A stretch of 64,000 nucleotides of DNA from Paraburkholderia sp. Ac-20340 (GTDB lineage Bacteria; Pseudomonadota; Gammaproteobacteria; Burkholderiales; Burkholderiaceae), in contig NZ_JAAGPR010000021.1 in assembly GCF_017104965.1 (NCBI RefSeq), positions 1 to 64,000 on the forward strand. Direction: 5' to 3'. Below, piece after piece: positions 8,611 to 17,000 of this stretch. Both the position numbers and the translations under genes were made by a program. Numbering within the stretch: the stretch's first letter is position 1; every line of letters begins with the position of its first letter. Below the pieces are notes generated by a model. The model did not search any database, was not told the DNA's origin, and was given only the letters and a program-made list of their open reading frames with translations.

Positions 8611-10320
8611 ATGACGTATTGCATCGAATCGACGAAGCAACGGGCAGCGTATGTCGCCGCGCTGACGCTTGCGGCTTCCTTCGCCGCTTCATTGGCGGGC
8701 TGTGTGCAGTCTGGCAGTACCGCGCAAACGCCAGGCGCTGCCGCCGATACCCCGCAAGCGGCAGCCTGCACGCAACTCGCCACGCTGGCGCTCGGCGATG
8801 GCAAGGTGACATCGGCGAAATGGGTGACGGGCGCTTCAAATGCACCGGCGTATTGCCTTGTAGAAGGCGTGCTGGAGCCGCGCACGGGCGTACCCGCACC
8901 GGTGAATAAATCCGGCGGGGCGGCGACAAACGCGCAATACGGCATGCATTTCCAGTTGCGATTGCCGTTGAAATGGACAGGGCGTTTCTTCTATCAAGGC
9001 GGAGGCGGTAGCGACGGTATCGTGCTGCCGGCCATCGGCGTGATTCCTTCGTGGCGTGACGGGCCATCGGCGCTTTCGCGCGGCTTTGCCGTAGTCAGCT
9101 CCGACGCGGGCCATAGCGAAGACCAGAACGCGGGATTCGGCGTCGATCCGCGCGCGCGCCTCGATTATGGCTATCGATCGATTGGCCCCGTCACGCAAGC
9201 CGCGAAACGCGTGATTCAGGCGTTCTATGGCGAAGCGCCGAAACACTCGTATTTCGCGGGCTGTTCGAAGGGCGGCCAGGAAGCGCTGCAGGCGATGCAG
9301 CGCTACGGCTCGGAATTCGACGGCATTATTTCCGGCGATCCGGGTTATCGGCTGCCTCACGCCGCCATCGCGCAGGTCGCGGACACACAGGCCTTTAGCC
9401 GCGCCGCGCCCAAAAGCGCGGACGGGCGCGTCATGCTTGGCCGCGCATTTTCGCAGGGCGATCTCAATCTGATTGCGGATGCCGTGCGCGGCCAATGCGG
9501 CAATCAGGATGGCGCGCACGACGGATTTATTTACCGGCCCGATAGCTGCCGATTCGATCCCGTGGTTTTGCAATGCAAGGGCGCAAAGACCGATCGATGT
9601 CTGTTGCCCAAACAGGTTGCCGCGCTGCATGCCGTTTTTAATGGTGCGAAAACGCCGGATGGACGCGTGCTTTATACGCCGTGGCCCTACGATACGGGCA
9701 TCGCCAGCGCGAACTGGCGCGAGTGGAAACTGGGCGACGACCAGCATCCATCGCGGGCGGAAACGCTGGGCGCAGGCTCCATGCAATACGTTTTCTCGAC
9801 GCCGCCGCGTCAATCTTTCGATATCTATACGGCTTCGCTGAGCGATCTCGCACAAGGCATCGACAACACCACGCCTGAATATCCGCAATCGGCCACGCAA
9901 TTCATGGACGCCGATTCAGTCGATCTGAATGCATTCAAGGCGCGCGGCGGTAAATTGCTGATTTATCACGGCGGCAGCGATCCGGTTTTCTCGGTCACGG
10001 ACACGATCGATTATTACCAGAAACTGCACCAGGCCTATGGCGCGCAGACAGGCGCTTTTGCGCGGCTCTATATCGTGCCGGGCATGAATCATTGCTCGGG
10101 CGGCGACTACGCGCTGGACAGTTTCGATTCGCTCGATGCGATGGTGAAATGGGTCGAAGACGGCCAGGCGCCCGATGCCATCACCGCCCATGCAGGCAGC
10201 AAATCGGGCTCGAAACTCGCGGCGGGATTGACGCGTCCGCTGTGTCCGTATCCGCAAACCGCACGCTATACGAAGGGCGATCCGCACGATGCGTCGAGCT
10301 TCGTGTGCGCCGCTAACTGA
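8611..10320 (+). CDS. Tannase / feruloyl esterase family lipoprotein
   Basis: A 569-residue serine esterase of the tannase/feruloyl esterase family, which cleaves esters of phenolic acids. The nucleophile elbow is GCSKGGQ (about residue 211-217). DPGYRLPHA, a Ca-loop-like Cys/Asp stretch and the late catalytic GGSDPVFS and PGMNHCSGG (His) complete the triad region. The N terminus has a lipobox, SLAGC (Cys about residue 31), so the enzyme is probably a lipoprotein at the outer membrane or periplasm. It follows the porin and precedes DUF3237. In context it would release an aromatic acid or alcohol from an ester before uptake by the MFS carrier. Confidence 0.88.
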   Translation: MTYCIESTKQRAAYVAALTLAASFAASLAGCVQSGSTAQTPGAAADTPQAAACTQLATLALGDGKVTSAKWVTGASNAPAYCLVEGVLEPRTGVPAPVNKSGGAATNAQYGMHFQLRLPLKWTGRFFYQGGGGSDGIVLPAIGVIPSWRDGPSALSRGFAVVSSDAGHSEDQNAGFGVDPRARLDYGYRSIGPVTQAAKRVIQAFYGEAPKHSYFAGCSKGGQEALQAMQRYGSEFDGIISGDPGYRLPHAAIAQVADTQAFSRAAPKSADGRVMLGRAFSQGDLNLIADAVRGQCGNQDGAHDGFIYRPDSCRFDPVVLQCKGAKTDRCLLPKQVAALHAVFNGAKTPDGRVLYTPWPYDTGIASANWREWKLGDDQHPSRAETLGAGSMQYVFSTPPRQSFDIYTASLSDLAQGIDNTTPEYPQSATQFMDADSVDLNAFKARGGKLLIYHGGSDPVFSVTDTIDYYQKLHQAYGAQTGAFARLYIVPGMNHCSGGDYALDSFDSLDAMVKWVEDGQAPDAITAHAGSKSGSKLAAGLTRPLCPYPQTARYTKGDPHDASSFVCAAN

Positions 10321-10337
10321 TGATGAGGAGACAGATC

Positions 10338-10865
10338 ATGCGGAGTTCTTTTGCGCGGCAATTCCGACGCCTGGGCGTGACGTTGATGCTCGCGGGCACG
10401 GCGGCTCACACTGCGTTCGCGGCCGAGGCGCCGCCGGCACATATCCCTTCGGGCGAACTCGTGATGGAAATTACCTGCGATCTTGCGCCGACATTATCCC
10501 TGGGCGAATCGCCGACCGGCGAGCGGCGCATGGTGCCGATCGTCGGCGGGACGTTCTCGGGGCCGAAGCTGCATGGCGTCGTGCTGCCTGGCGGCGCGGA
10601 TCGGCAACTGGTGCGTCGTGACGGCTTCAAGCAGCTTTCTGCGACGTACGAGTTGAAAACCGACGATGGCGCGATTATCAGCGTGTCGAATCATGTGCTC
10701 GCGCCGGCACAGCGCGCGCCCGGCGAAGCCGTGTTTTCGAATATCGATCTGATCGCGCCGCAAGGCACTTACGGCTGGGTCAACGACAGCGTGTACGTGG
10801 GCACGCTCGATAGCCTGCGGCCCGGCCGCGATGCCGTGCTGATTCGGGTTTATCGATTGAAATAG
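10338..10865 (+). CDS. DUF3237 family protein with signal peptide
   Basis: A 175-residue protein with an N-terminal signal peptide (hydrophobic LGVTLMLAGTAAHTAFA|AE). It is followed by a DUF3237 domain: EITCDLAPTLSLGESPTGER, then GGTFSGPKLHGVVLPGGADR and a C-terminal YVGTLDSLRPGRDAVLIRVYRL. DUF3237 proteins are small beta-rich proteins of unknown function often found beside aromatic or ester catabolism genes; most lack a signal peptide, so the export here is notable. Start ATG 10338 is preferred because GAGGAGA lies 9 bases upstream; an in-frame ATG at 10320 overlaps the esterase stop. A strong terminator follows, so it is the last gene of the unit. Confidence 0.82.
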   Translation: MRSSFARQFRRLGVTLMLAGTAAHTAFAAEAPPAHIPSGELVMEITCDLAPTLSLGESPTGERRMVPIVGGTFSGPKLHGVVLPGGADRQLVRRDGFKQLSATYELKTDDGAIISVSNHVLAPAQRAPGEAVFSNIDLIAPQGTYGWVNDSVYVGTLDSLRPGRDAVLIRVYRLK

Positions 10866-10875
10866 CGTGTGGTCG

Positions 10876-10909
10876 CGCTCCAGATTGAGGAGATCTGGAG
10901 CGTTTTTTT
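10876..10909 (+). terminator. Intrinsic terminator after DUF3237
   Basis: A perfect 10-bp stem (CGCTCCAGAT at 10876-10885 with ATCTGGAGCG at 10893-10902), a 7-base loop, then seven T from 10903. It lies 10 bases after the stop and closes the aldehyde dehydrogenase-to-DUF3237 unit. Confidence 0.93.
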
Positions 10910-11077
10910 ATCGCTAAAAAAGTGCGTTAATTTATCTTATGTTAAATAACAAATCCAGACCGCACATCCCGACCCCGCATTGTTCAGCCTCACTATCTTG
11001 TCTTTTCAGCATTCGCCGCTTTTTCCTGGGAGAAACCCTGACTAGAATACGACGCCTGAATCCCAATCAAGGCCGTC

Positions 11078-12316
11078 ATGCAAATAGATATCCGTCCGAC
11101 TCCAGCAAGCCTGGATGACAAATCGACGTCCGCGAGTCAATGGCTATCTGTCGTTGCGGTGGCCATGAGCGCGTTCGCGTTCGTGACCGCTGAGTTTTTG
11201 CCCGTCGGCTTGTTGCCGCAGATCGCGCACGATCTGGGCGTCTCCACGGGCATGGCTGGCTTGATGGTCACCACGCCGGGCGTGCTGGCCGCGATCTCCG
11301 CGCCAATGCTGATCGTCAGCGCCGGCCGCATGGATCGCCGCTTCGTGTTCCTTTTGCTCACTGCCGTGCTGCTGGTCGCGAACATTCTGTGCGCCATCGC
11401 GCCGAATCTGCCCATCATGCTGGTGGGACGCGCGCTGCTCGGCGCCGCGCTGGGCGGTTTCTGGACGCTCGCGACCGCCGCCGCGCCGCGCCTTGTCGAA
11501 GGCAAAGACGCCGCCAAAGCCACCGCGACGATCCTCACCGGCGTGACCTGTGCCACCGTGGCCGGCGTGCCGCTCGGCACCTTTATCGCGTCGTTTTCGT
11601 CCTGGCGTTTCGCCTTTGCGGCCACGGCCGGTCTCGTTGCGCTCGCGTTGCTGGCGCAGGCGTTTCTGGTGCCGTCGCTGCCGTCGGCATCGGCATTGCG
11701 TATCGCCGATTTCCGTACCTTGCTGCGCCGCCCGCACACGCGACTGAGCATGCTGATGGTCGCGCTGGTCTTCGGCGCGCATTTTTCGACTTATACGTAT
11801 ATCGCGCCGCTGCTCGAGCACGATTTCTCGCTGAACGCGATGACCTTGCTGCTGTTCGGTTTCGGTCTGATCGGCTTTTTCTCGAATGCACTGACGTCGA
11901 CGGTGATTTCAGATCATCTGAAGAAGTCCGTCGCGGCGATGGTCTTGTTGCTGCTGGCCGCCATGTCTTCGATGCTGTTGCTCGAACATTCGCCCATCGG
12001 CGAGACGGTTGGCATGCTGTTGTGGGGCATCGCTTTCGGCGCCCTGCCGCTGTGCTTCAGCGTCTGGATTCAGCGCGATACGACCGATCTGCCCGAAGCC
12101 GGTTCGGCCATGTTCGTGAGCGTGATTCAGGTGGCGATTGCGCTGGGTTCGGCCGTAGGCGGCACGATTGTCGACCGTGCGGGCGTGCACGCCGATTTTC
12201 TGCTGGGACTCGCGCTCGCCCTGCTCGGCCTTGTGACGCTGCAACGTCTGGCCGTTTCGCAACGGCAAAGCGCGGCGGCCAGTCTCGATTGCGCTTGCGA
12301 CGCATCGCTCGACTGA
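11078..12316 (+). CDS. MFS transporter, DHA1 family (purine nucleoside/arabinose efflux-like)
   Basis: A 412-residue 12-helix MFS protein. After a 20-residue polar N terminus the first helix reads SAFAFVTAEFLPVGLLP, the T-E-F-x-P-x-G-L-L motif of the AraJ/NepI/PbuE exporters. A conserved GRALLGAALGGFW follows in helix 4. Likely role: proton-coupled export of nucleosides, sugars or drugs. The C-terminal tail (about 20 residues, Cys- and Ser-rich) extends beyond the last helix. It stands alone between a terminator and a small gene. Upstream DNA is AT-rich with TAGAAT near 11043, a likely -10. Confidence 0.85.
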   Translation: MQIDIRPTPASLDDKSTSASQWLSVVAVAMSAFAFVTAEFLPVGLLPQIAHDLGVSTGMAGLMVTTPGVLAAISAPMLIVSAGRMDRRFVFLLLTAVLLVANILCAIAPNLPIMLVGRALLGAALGGFWTLATAAAPRLVEGKDAAKATATILTGVTCATVAGVPLGTFIASFSSWRFAFAATAGLVALALLAQAFLVPSLPSASALRIADFRTLLRRPHTRLSMLMVALVFGAHFSTYTYIAPLLEHDFSLNAMTLLLFGFGLIGFFSNALTSTVISDHLKKSVAAMVLLLLAAMSSMLLLEHSPIGETVGMLLWGIAFGALPLCFSVWIQRDTTDLPEAGSAMFVSVIQVAIALGSAVGGTIVDRAGVHADFLLGLALALLGLVTLQRLAVSQRQSAAASLDCACDASLD

Positions 12317-12602
12317 TCGAAGGCATTCAACGCAATTCATTCAACGCACTTTATACGCGCCGTGGCGGGCGAAAAATCACATTACATGCCCGCCACTAAC
12401 GCGCCTTATCGCCGATAGCGAATCAAAACTATTGGCGGGAACGCGGCAAAATTCTTTTCACTCTCCTGCCGGATTGCCTATCTTTCTCTGATGAGCCAAT
12501 CCGCAGCCACGAGATGTCGTCGGCGGCCCGGTTGGCATGATCGCTGGTCTGACGATTGGCGACGGCGTAGCGCTCGATAAAAAAGCCAGGGGAGGCTGCA
12601 TC

Positions 12603-12746
12603 ATGGCGCAACAACCCACCGATCAACGCAAGGGTTTTCTGCACAACCTCAAGTGGATGTTCATCCTCTGGTGCGTAGGTTTCGGCGCCACGGTGCTGCT
12701 CACGTTGCCGTTTCACTTCCTGGTCGAAGCGATGATGAAGAAGTAG
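12603..12746 (+). CDS. 47-residue single-helix membrane peptide
   Basis: A short frame starting at ATG 12603 with GGGGAGG 8-15 bases upstream. The product has a polar, basic N terminus (MAQQPTDQRKGFLHNLK), one strongly hydrophobic helix (WMFILWCVGFGATVLLTLPF, about 18-37) and a short basic tail ending MMKK. This fits a small inner-membrane protein with a good ribosome site; I recognise no family. It lies head-to-tail against the LLM oxidoreductase (convergent, 8 bases apart). The frame is open further upstream (12537), but the start at 12603 is clearly better. Confidence 0.62.
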   Translation: MAQQPTDQRKGFLHNLKWMFILWCVGFGATVLLTLPFHFLVEAMMKK

Positions 12747-12754
12747 GCGCGGCG

Positions 12755-13699
12755 TCACTCCGCGTGGAAATGCGGCAACACGTCGGCGGCGAGTTCGTCG
12801 ATGACTTCGCGCGCGGGCCGCTCCGTACCCAGATTGAAGGTCACGTGATGCATGCCCGCTTCCCGCATGGCCTCGAGCAGCTCGACCAGCGCCACGCGAC
12901 CCGTGCGATAACCGAGCGAAACCGGTGTTGCCGGTTCATGCGCATCGTCGCTCAAATGCAGGCGCATCGCGGTGCCGAAGGCACGAAACGCATCGGGCGC
13001 AACGCGTGCCACAGCGGCGCGCCAAAGCGCGTAACGCGCGCGTTGTGCTTCGGGTTCGCGGTGATACGTCATCCAGCCGATCGAGTTACGCGCAATCCAG
13101 TCCACGCTTTGCCCACCCGAGCCCACTGCCAGCATCGGCACTGGCAATTCAGGGCGTGGCAGCAGGAAAAACTCGGGTGCATCGGCTGATGTGAGATCCG
13201 GCACGATGCGCGAATCCAGCGCGAGCGCAGCGGCCAGCGTGTCCCAATGACGCCGATAGAGTTCGCGACGCGCTTCGCCCTCTTCACCAAACGCCGCGTA
13301 TTCCGCAGGTCGATCGCCGGAGCCGAGGCCCAGAATAAAGCGCTTATCGGACAGGTGACTCACCGATACCGCGCCTTTGGCAATATGCAGCGGATGGCGC
13401 AGCGTCAGCACGATGGCGCCGCTGATCAGCGCCGCGCGTTGTGTATGAGTCGCGAGCGCGCCGAGCAAAACCCACGGATCGAGATGGCCAACCGGATCGG
13501 GATAGTCGGCGCTATTGAGCGGTACATCGCGCACCCAGAGCGCGCGAAAACCACGCGCGTCCGCATGCTGCGCGAGCGCAACCTGCTCGCGAAAATCGGC
13601 GATGGGAGATGACGGCGCCAGCATCGGCAGCGACAGGCCAATCGACAGTTGCGAAGGCGCGAAGACCCGGCTGGCAATGGGATTCTCGATGGCGGCCAT
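12755..13699 (-). CDS. LLM-class flavin-dependent oxidoreductase
   Basis: A 314-residue luciferase-like monooxygenase (TIM-barrel, F420/FMN family). Typical motifs are LSIGLSLPMLAPS at the first strand, ALWVRDVPLNS, LRHPLHIAKGAVSVSHLSDKRFILGLGSGDRPAEYAAFG, and VPMLAVGSGGQS towards the C terminus. The catalysed reaction cannot be read; such enzymes oxidise small organic or sulfur compounds with reduced flavin. A cupin gene lies 9 bases upstream on the same strand, so the two are probably co-transcribed. Cytoplasmic. Confidence 0.86.
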   Translation of the reverse strand: MAAIENPIASRVFAPSQLSIGLSLPMLAPSSPIADFREQVALAQHADARGFRALWVRDVPLNSADYPDPVGHLDPWVLLGALATHTQRAALISGAIVLTLRHPLHIAKGAVSVSHLSDKRFILGLGSGDRPAEYAAFGEEGEARRELYRRHWDTLAAALALDSRIVPDLTSADAPEFFLLPRPELPVPMLAVGSGGQSVDWIARNSIGWMTYHREPEAQRARYALWRAAVARVAPDAFRAFGTAMRLHLSDDAHEPATPVSLGYRTGRVALVELLEAMREAGMHHVTFNLGTERPAREVIDELAADVLPHFHAE

Positions 13700-13708
13700 A
13701 AAATCGCT

Positions 13709-14020
13709 TTAAACGCTGCCCGCTTTTTCGATTACGAGAATGCGCGCTTCACCGAGCGGGTGCGCGACGTGCTCGGTGCCGATCGACGCGTAAAACACAT
13801 CGCCCGTTTCGAGCATCGTCGAATGCTCGGCGCCTTCTTCGCGGTAACGCATTTCCACGCGGCCATCAAGCACGGCGAAAACCTCTTCGCCATCGTTGAT
13901 GTGCCATTTGTAGGGCTGATCGGTCCAATGCAGGCGCGTGGTGATGCCATTCATATTGGCGATGTCGAGCGCGCCCCAGGCACGCTCAGCAGTGAAGGTT
14001 TTGCTGCGGATGATTTTCAT
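13709..14020 (-). CDS. Small cupin-domain protein
   Basis: A 103-residue single-domain cupin. The first conserved motif is YKWHINDGEEVFAVLDGRVEMRY (His and Glu metal ligands), and the second is ETGDVFYASIGTEHVAHPLGEARILVIEK with the late His. Such proteins bind a metal and may be isomerases, dioxygenases or sensors; nothing here decides which. It lies immediately upstream of the LLM oxidoreductase on the same strand, suggesting a two-gene unit, and downstream of gdhB. Confidence 0.82.
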   Translation of the reverse strand: MKIIRSKTFTAERAWGALDIANMNGITTRLHWTDQPYKWHINDGEEVFAVLDGRVEMRYREEGAEHSTMLETGDVFYASIGTEHVAHPLGEARILVIEKAGSV

Positions 14021-14088
14021 GGGAAATAGGACGGAACGGGAATGCCTGCATTTTAAGCGCTCGCCTCCCGCCCCGCTTCAGAACCCCT

Positions 14089-17000
14089 TCACGGTCGCTC
14101 CAGCAACGCCATCGCCCGCACGATCACCAGCAGCACCGAAATACTCACGCCGCTCGTGGCGCGCAATTCCGCGAGCAGATGCGCGTAGCGCTCCAGCGCC
14201 GCCTCGTGCTGGCCGCACCACGCGTCCACCAGCGCCTGCGCATCGGCATTGGCGGGCGCGTCGGCCAGCACGCTCATCGTCAGCGCGCGTTTGAGGCGGC
14301 CGACTTCCGCAAGCGCGGCTGCGCGCGCCATGGTGTCCCAGTGCGTCGGCGTCGGCAGCGCGGCGGCACGCTCGCTGATCCAGCTGTAATTCAGCCGCGT
14401 GCCCAGCGCGAAATACACCGAGGCGACCCATTCGAGCGGCCGCTCGCAAGCCGCCGCCACATCGGCGATATCGAGCAGCGCGACCGACAATTCACCGCTC
14501 GCCACCCGCACGGCCAGCGCGCTTTCCACGCCCGCATTCACCAACGCGGCCTGACGCGCCGAAAGCGCTTCCAGATCGCAAGCCGGCAGCAGCGTCGGCA
14601 ATTGCGGCGCGAGACGTTGCGCCGCGTCGCGGCAGCGCGCGAGCAGCGTGTTGACACCCACCTCGTCCACCGCGCCCGCCTGCAGATGCCGCAGGAACCA
14701 GAGCGCCGCGCGTTCGAGCAGGCGCGCGACATCGACGAACATGCTCGCCTGCACGTCGTCGGGCACGCGATTGTCGAGCGCGTCGATATCGCGCCAGATC
14801 TGGTCGAGATCGAACACGTCGCGCGCCATGATGCACGCGCGTACGATCTCGCCCGGACGCGCATCGGTTTCTTCCATCAGCCGATGCACGAACGCGCAGC
14901 CCACGCGATTCACAAGCGCATTCGTCAAATGCGTAGCGAGGATTTCGCGGCGCAACGGATGACGCAACATCGGCGCACTGAAGCGCTGTTGCAGCGGCTG
15001 CGGAAAATAATCGATCAACATGGCGGCCACGAGCGGGTCTTCGGGCACATCCGAATCGAGCAATGCGTCGTACAGCCACATCTTGCTGTAAGCCAGCAGC
15101 ACGGCGCGTTCGGGCGACGTCAGGCCGAGTTTCGCTGCCTGACGTTCGGCCACTTCCTCGTCGGTCGGCAAGAACTCGATCACGCGATTCAGGCGCCCCG
15201 CGCGTTCGAGCCAGCGCATCAGGCGGGTTTCCGCGTCGAGCAGTTCGGCACTATAGCGTCCCGCAATCGACAAGGCTTGCGTCTGATAATAGTTATCGCG
15301 CAACACCAGCAGGCCGACTTCGTCGGTCATTTCCGCGAGCAGCGTATTGCGCTGCTTCGTAGTCATTTCACCATCGACCACCACGAGACCCAGAAGGATC
15401 TTGATATTTACTTCGTGATCCGAACAATCCACGCCTGCGGAATTGTCGATCGCATCGGTATTGATGCGGCCGCCATTCTGCGCGAATTCAATACGGCCGA
15501 ACTGCGTCACGCCCAGATTGCCGCCCTCGCCCACGACCTTGCAGCGAAGATCCGCACCATTCACACGCACGGCATCGTTCGCGCGATCGCCCACCTGTGC
15601 ATTGGTTTCGTGCGCCGCCTTGATATACGTGCCAATGCCGCCGTTATAAAGCAGATCGACCGGCGCCTGCAAAATCGCGCGAATCAGTTCGCTTGGCGTG
15701 AGCGCCGCCGCATCGATACCGAGCACGGCCTGCACGGCTTGCGATAGCGGAATGGTCTTCACGGTACGCGCGAAAACGCCGCCGCCCGCCGAAATCGTCG
15801 CCGGATCGTAATCGGCCCAGCTCGAACGCTCCAGCGCGAACAGGCGGCTGCGCTCCGCAAAACTCACTGCTGTATCGGGATTGGGATCGAGGAAAATATG
15901 CCGATGATCAAACGCCGCCACCAGTTTGATATGCGGCGAGAGCAGCATGCCGTTGCCGAATACGTCGCCGGACATATCGCCCACGCCCACCACGGTGAAA
16001 TCGCTGGCTTGCGTATCCACGCCCATTTCGCGGAAATGGCGCTTGACCGACTCCCACGCGCCACGCGCGGTGATGGCCATTTTCTTGTGGTCATAGCCTA
16101 CCGAGCCGCCCGAAGCAAAGGCATCGTCGAGCCAGAAACCATATTCCTGCGAAATGGCGTTTGCGTAATCCGAAAACGTTGCCGTGCCTTTATCTGCTGC
16201 GACGACCAGATAAGGATCGTCGGGATCGTGCCGCACCACATCGGGCGGCGGCACGATGGCGTTATTGACGAGGTTATCGGTCAGATCGAGCAGACCGCGC
16301 AGAAAGGTCTGATAACAGCCGATGCCTTCGCGCATCCACGCTTCGCGGTCGGTTATCGGCGGTGGGTTCTTCACGACAAAACCGCCCTTCGATCCCACCG
16401 GCACGATGACGACGTTTTTCACCATCTGCGCTTTCATCAGGCCGAGCACTTCGGTGCGAAAATCTTCGCGCCGGTCGGACCAGCGCAAGCCACCGCGGGC
16501 CACGCGTCCACCGCGCAAATGCACGCCTTCCACGCGCGGCGAATACACCCAGATCTCGAACATCGGCTTGGGTTCGGGCAGGCCCGGCACCTTCGACGGA
16601 TCGAACTTGAACGAGAGCGACGGCAGCGGCACGCCTTCGGCATCGCGGCGGAAATAGTTGGTGCGCTGCGTCGCCTTGATAACGCCGAGGAACTGGCGCA
16701 GGATGCGGTCTTCGTCGAGATTGGGGACCTGGTCCAGCGCGGCGTCGATGGCCTTGAGCGCCTGTTCCATGCGCGCCGTGCGGGCGTCCGTGACCACGGT
16801 TCCATCACCCGCGCGCGGATCGAATCGAATCAAAAATAGCTCGACGAGTTGACGCGCGATCGCCGGATTACCCGTGAGCGCGCGCTCGATATAAGCGTCG
16901 CTGAACGTCGATCCCACCTGGCGCAGATACTTCGCATACGCACGCAGAATCGTGACTTCGCGCGCATTCAGATACGCGCGCAGCACGAGTCGGTTGAAAT

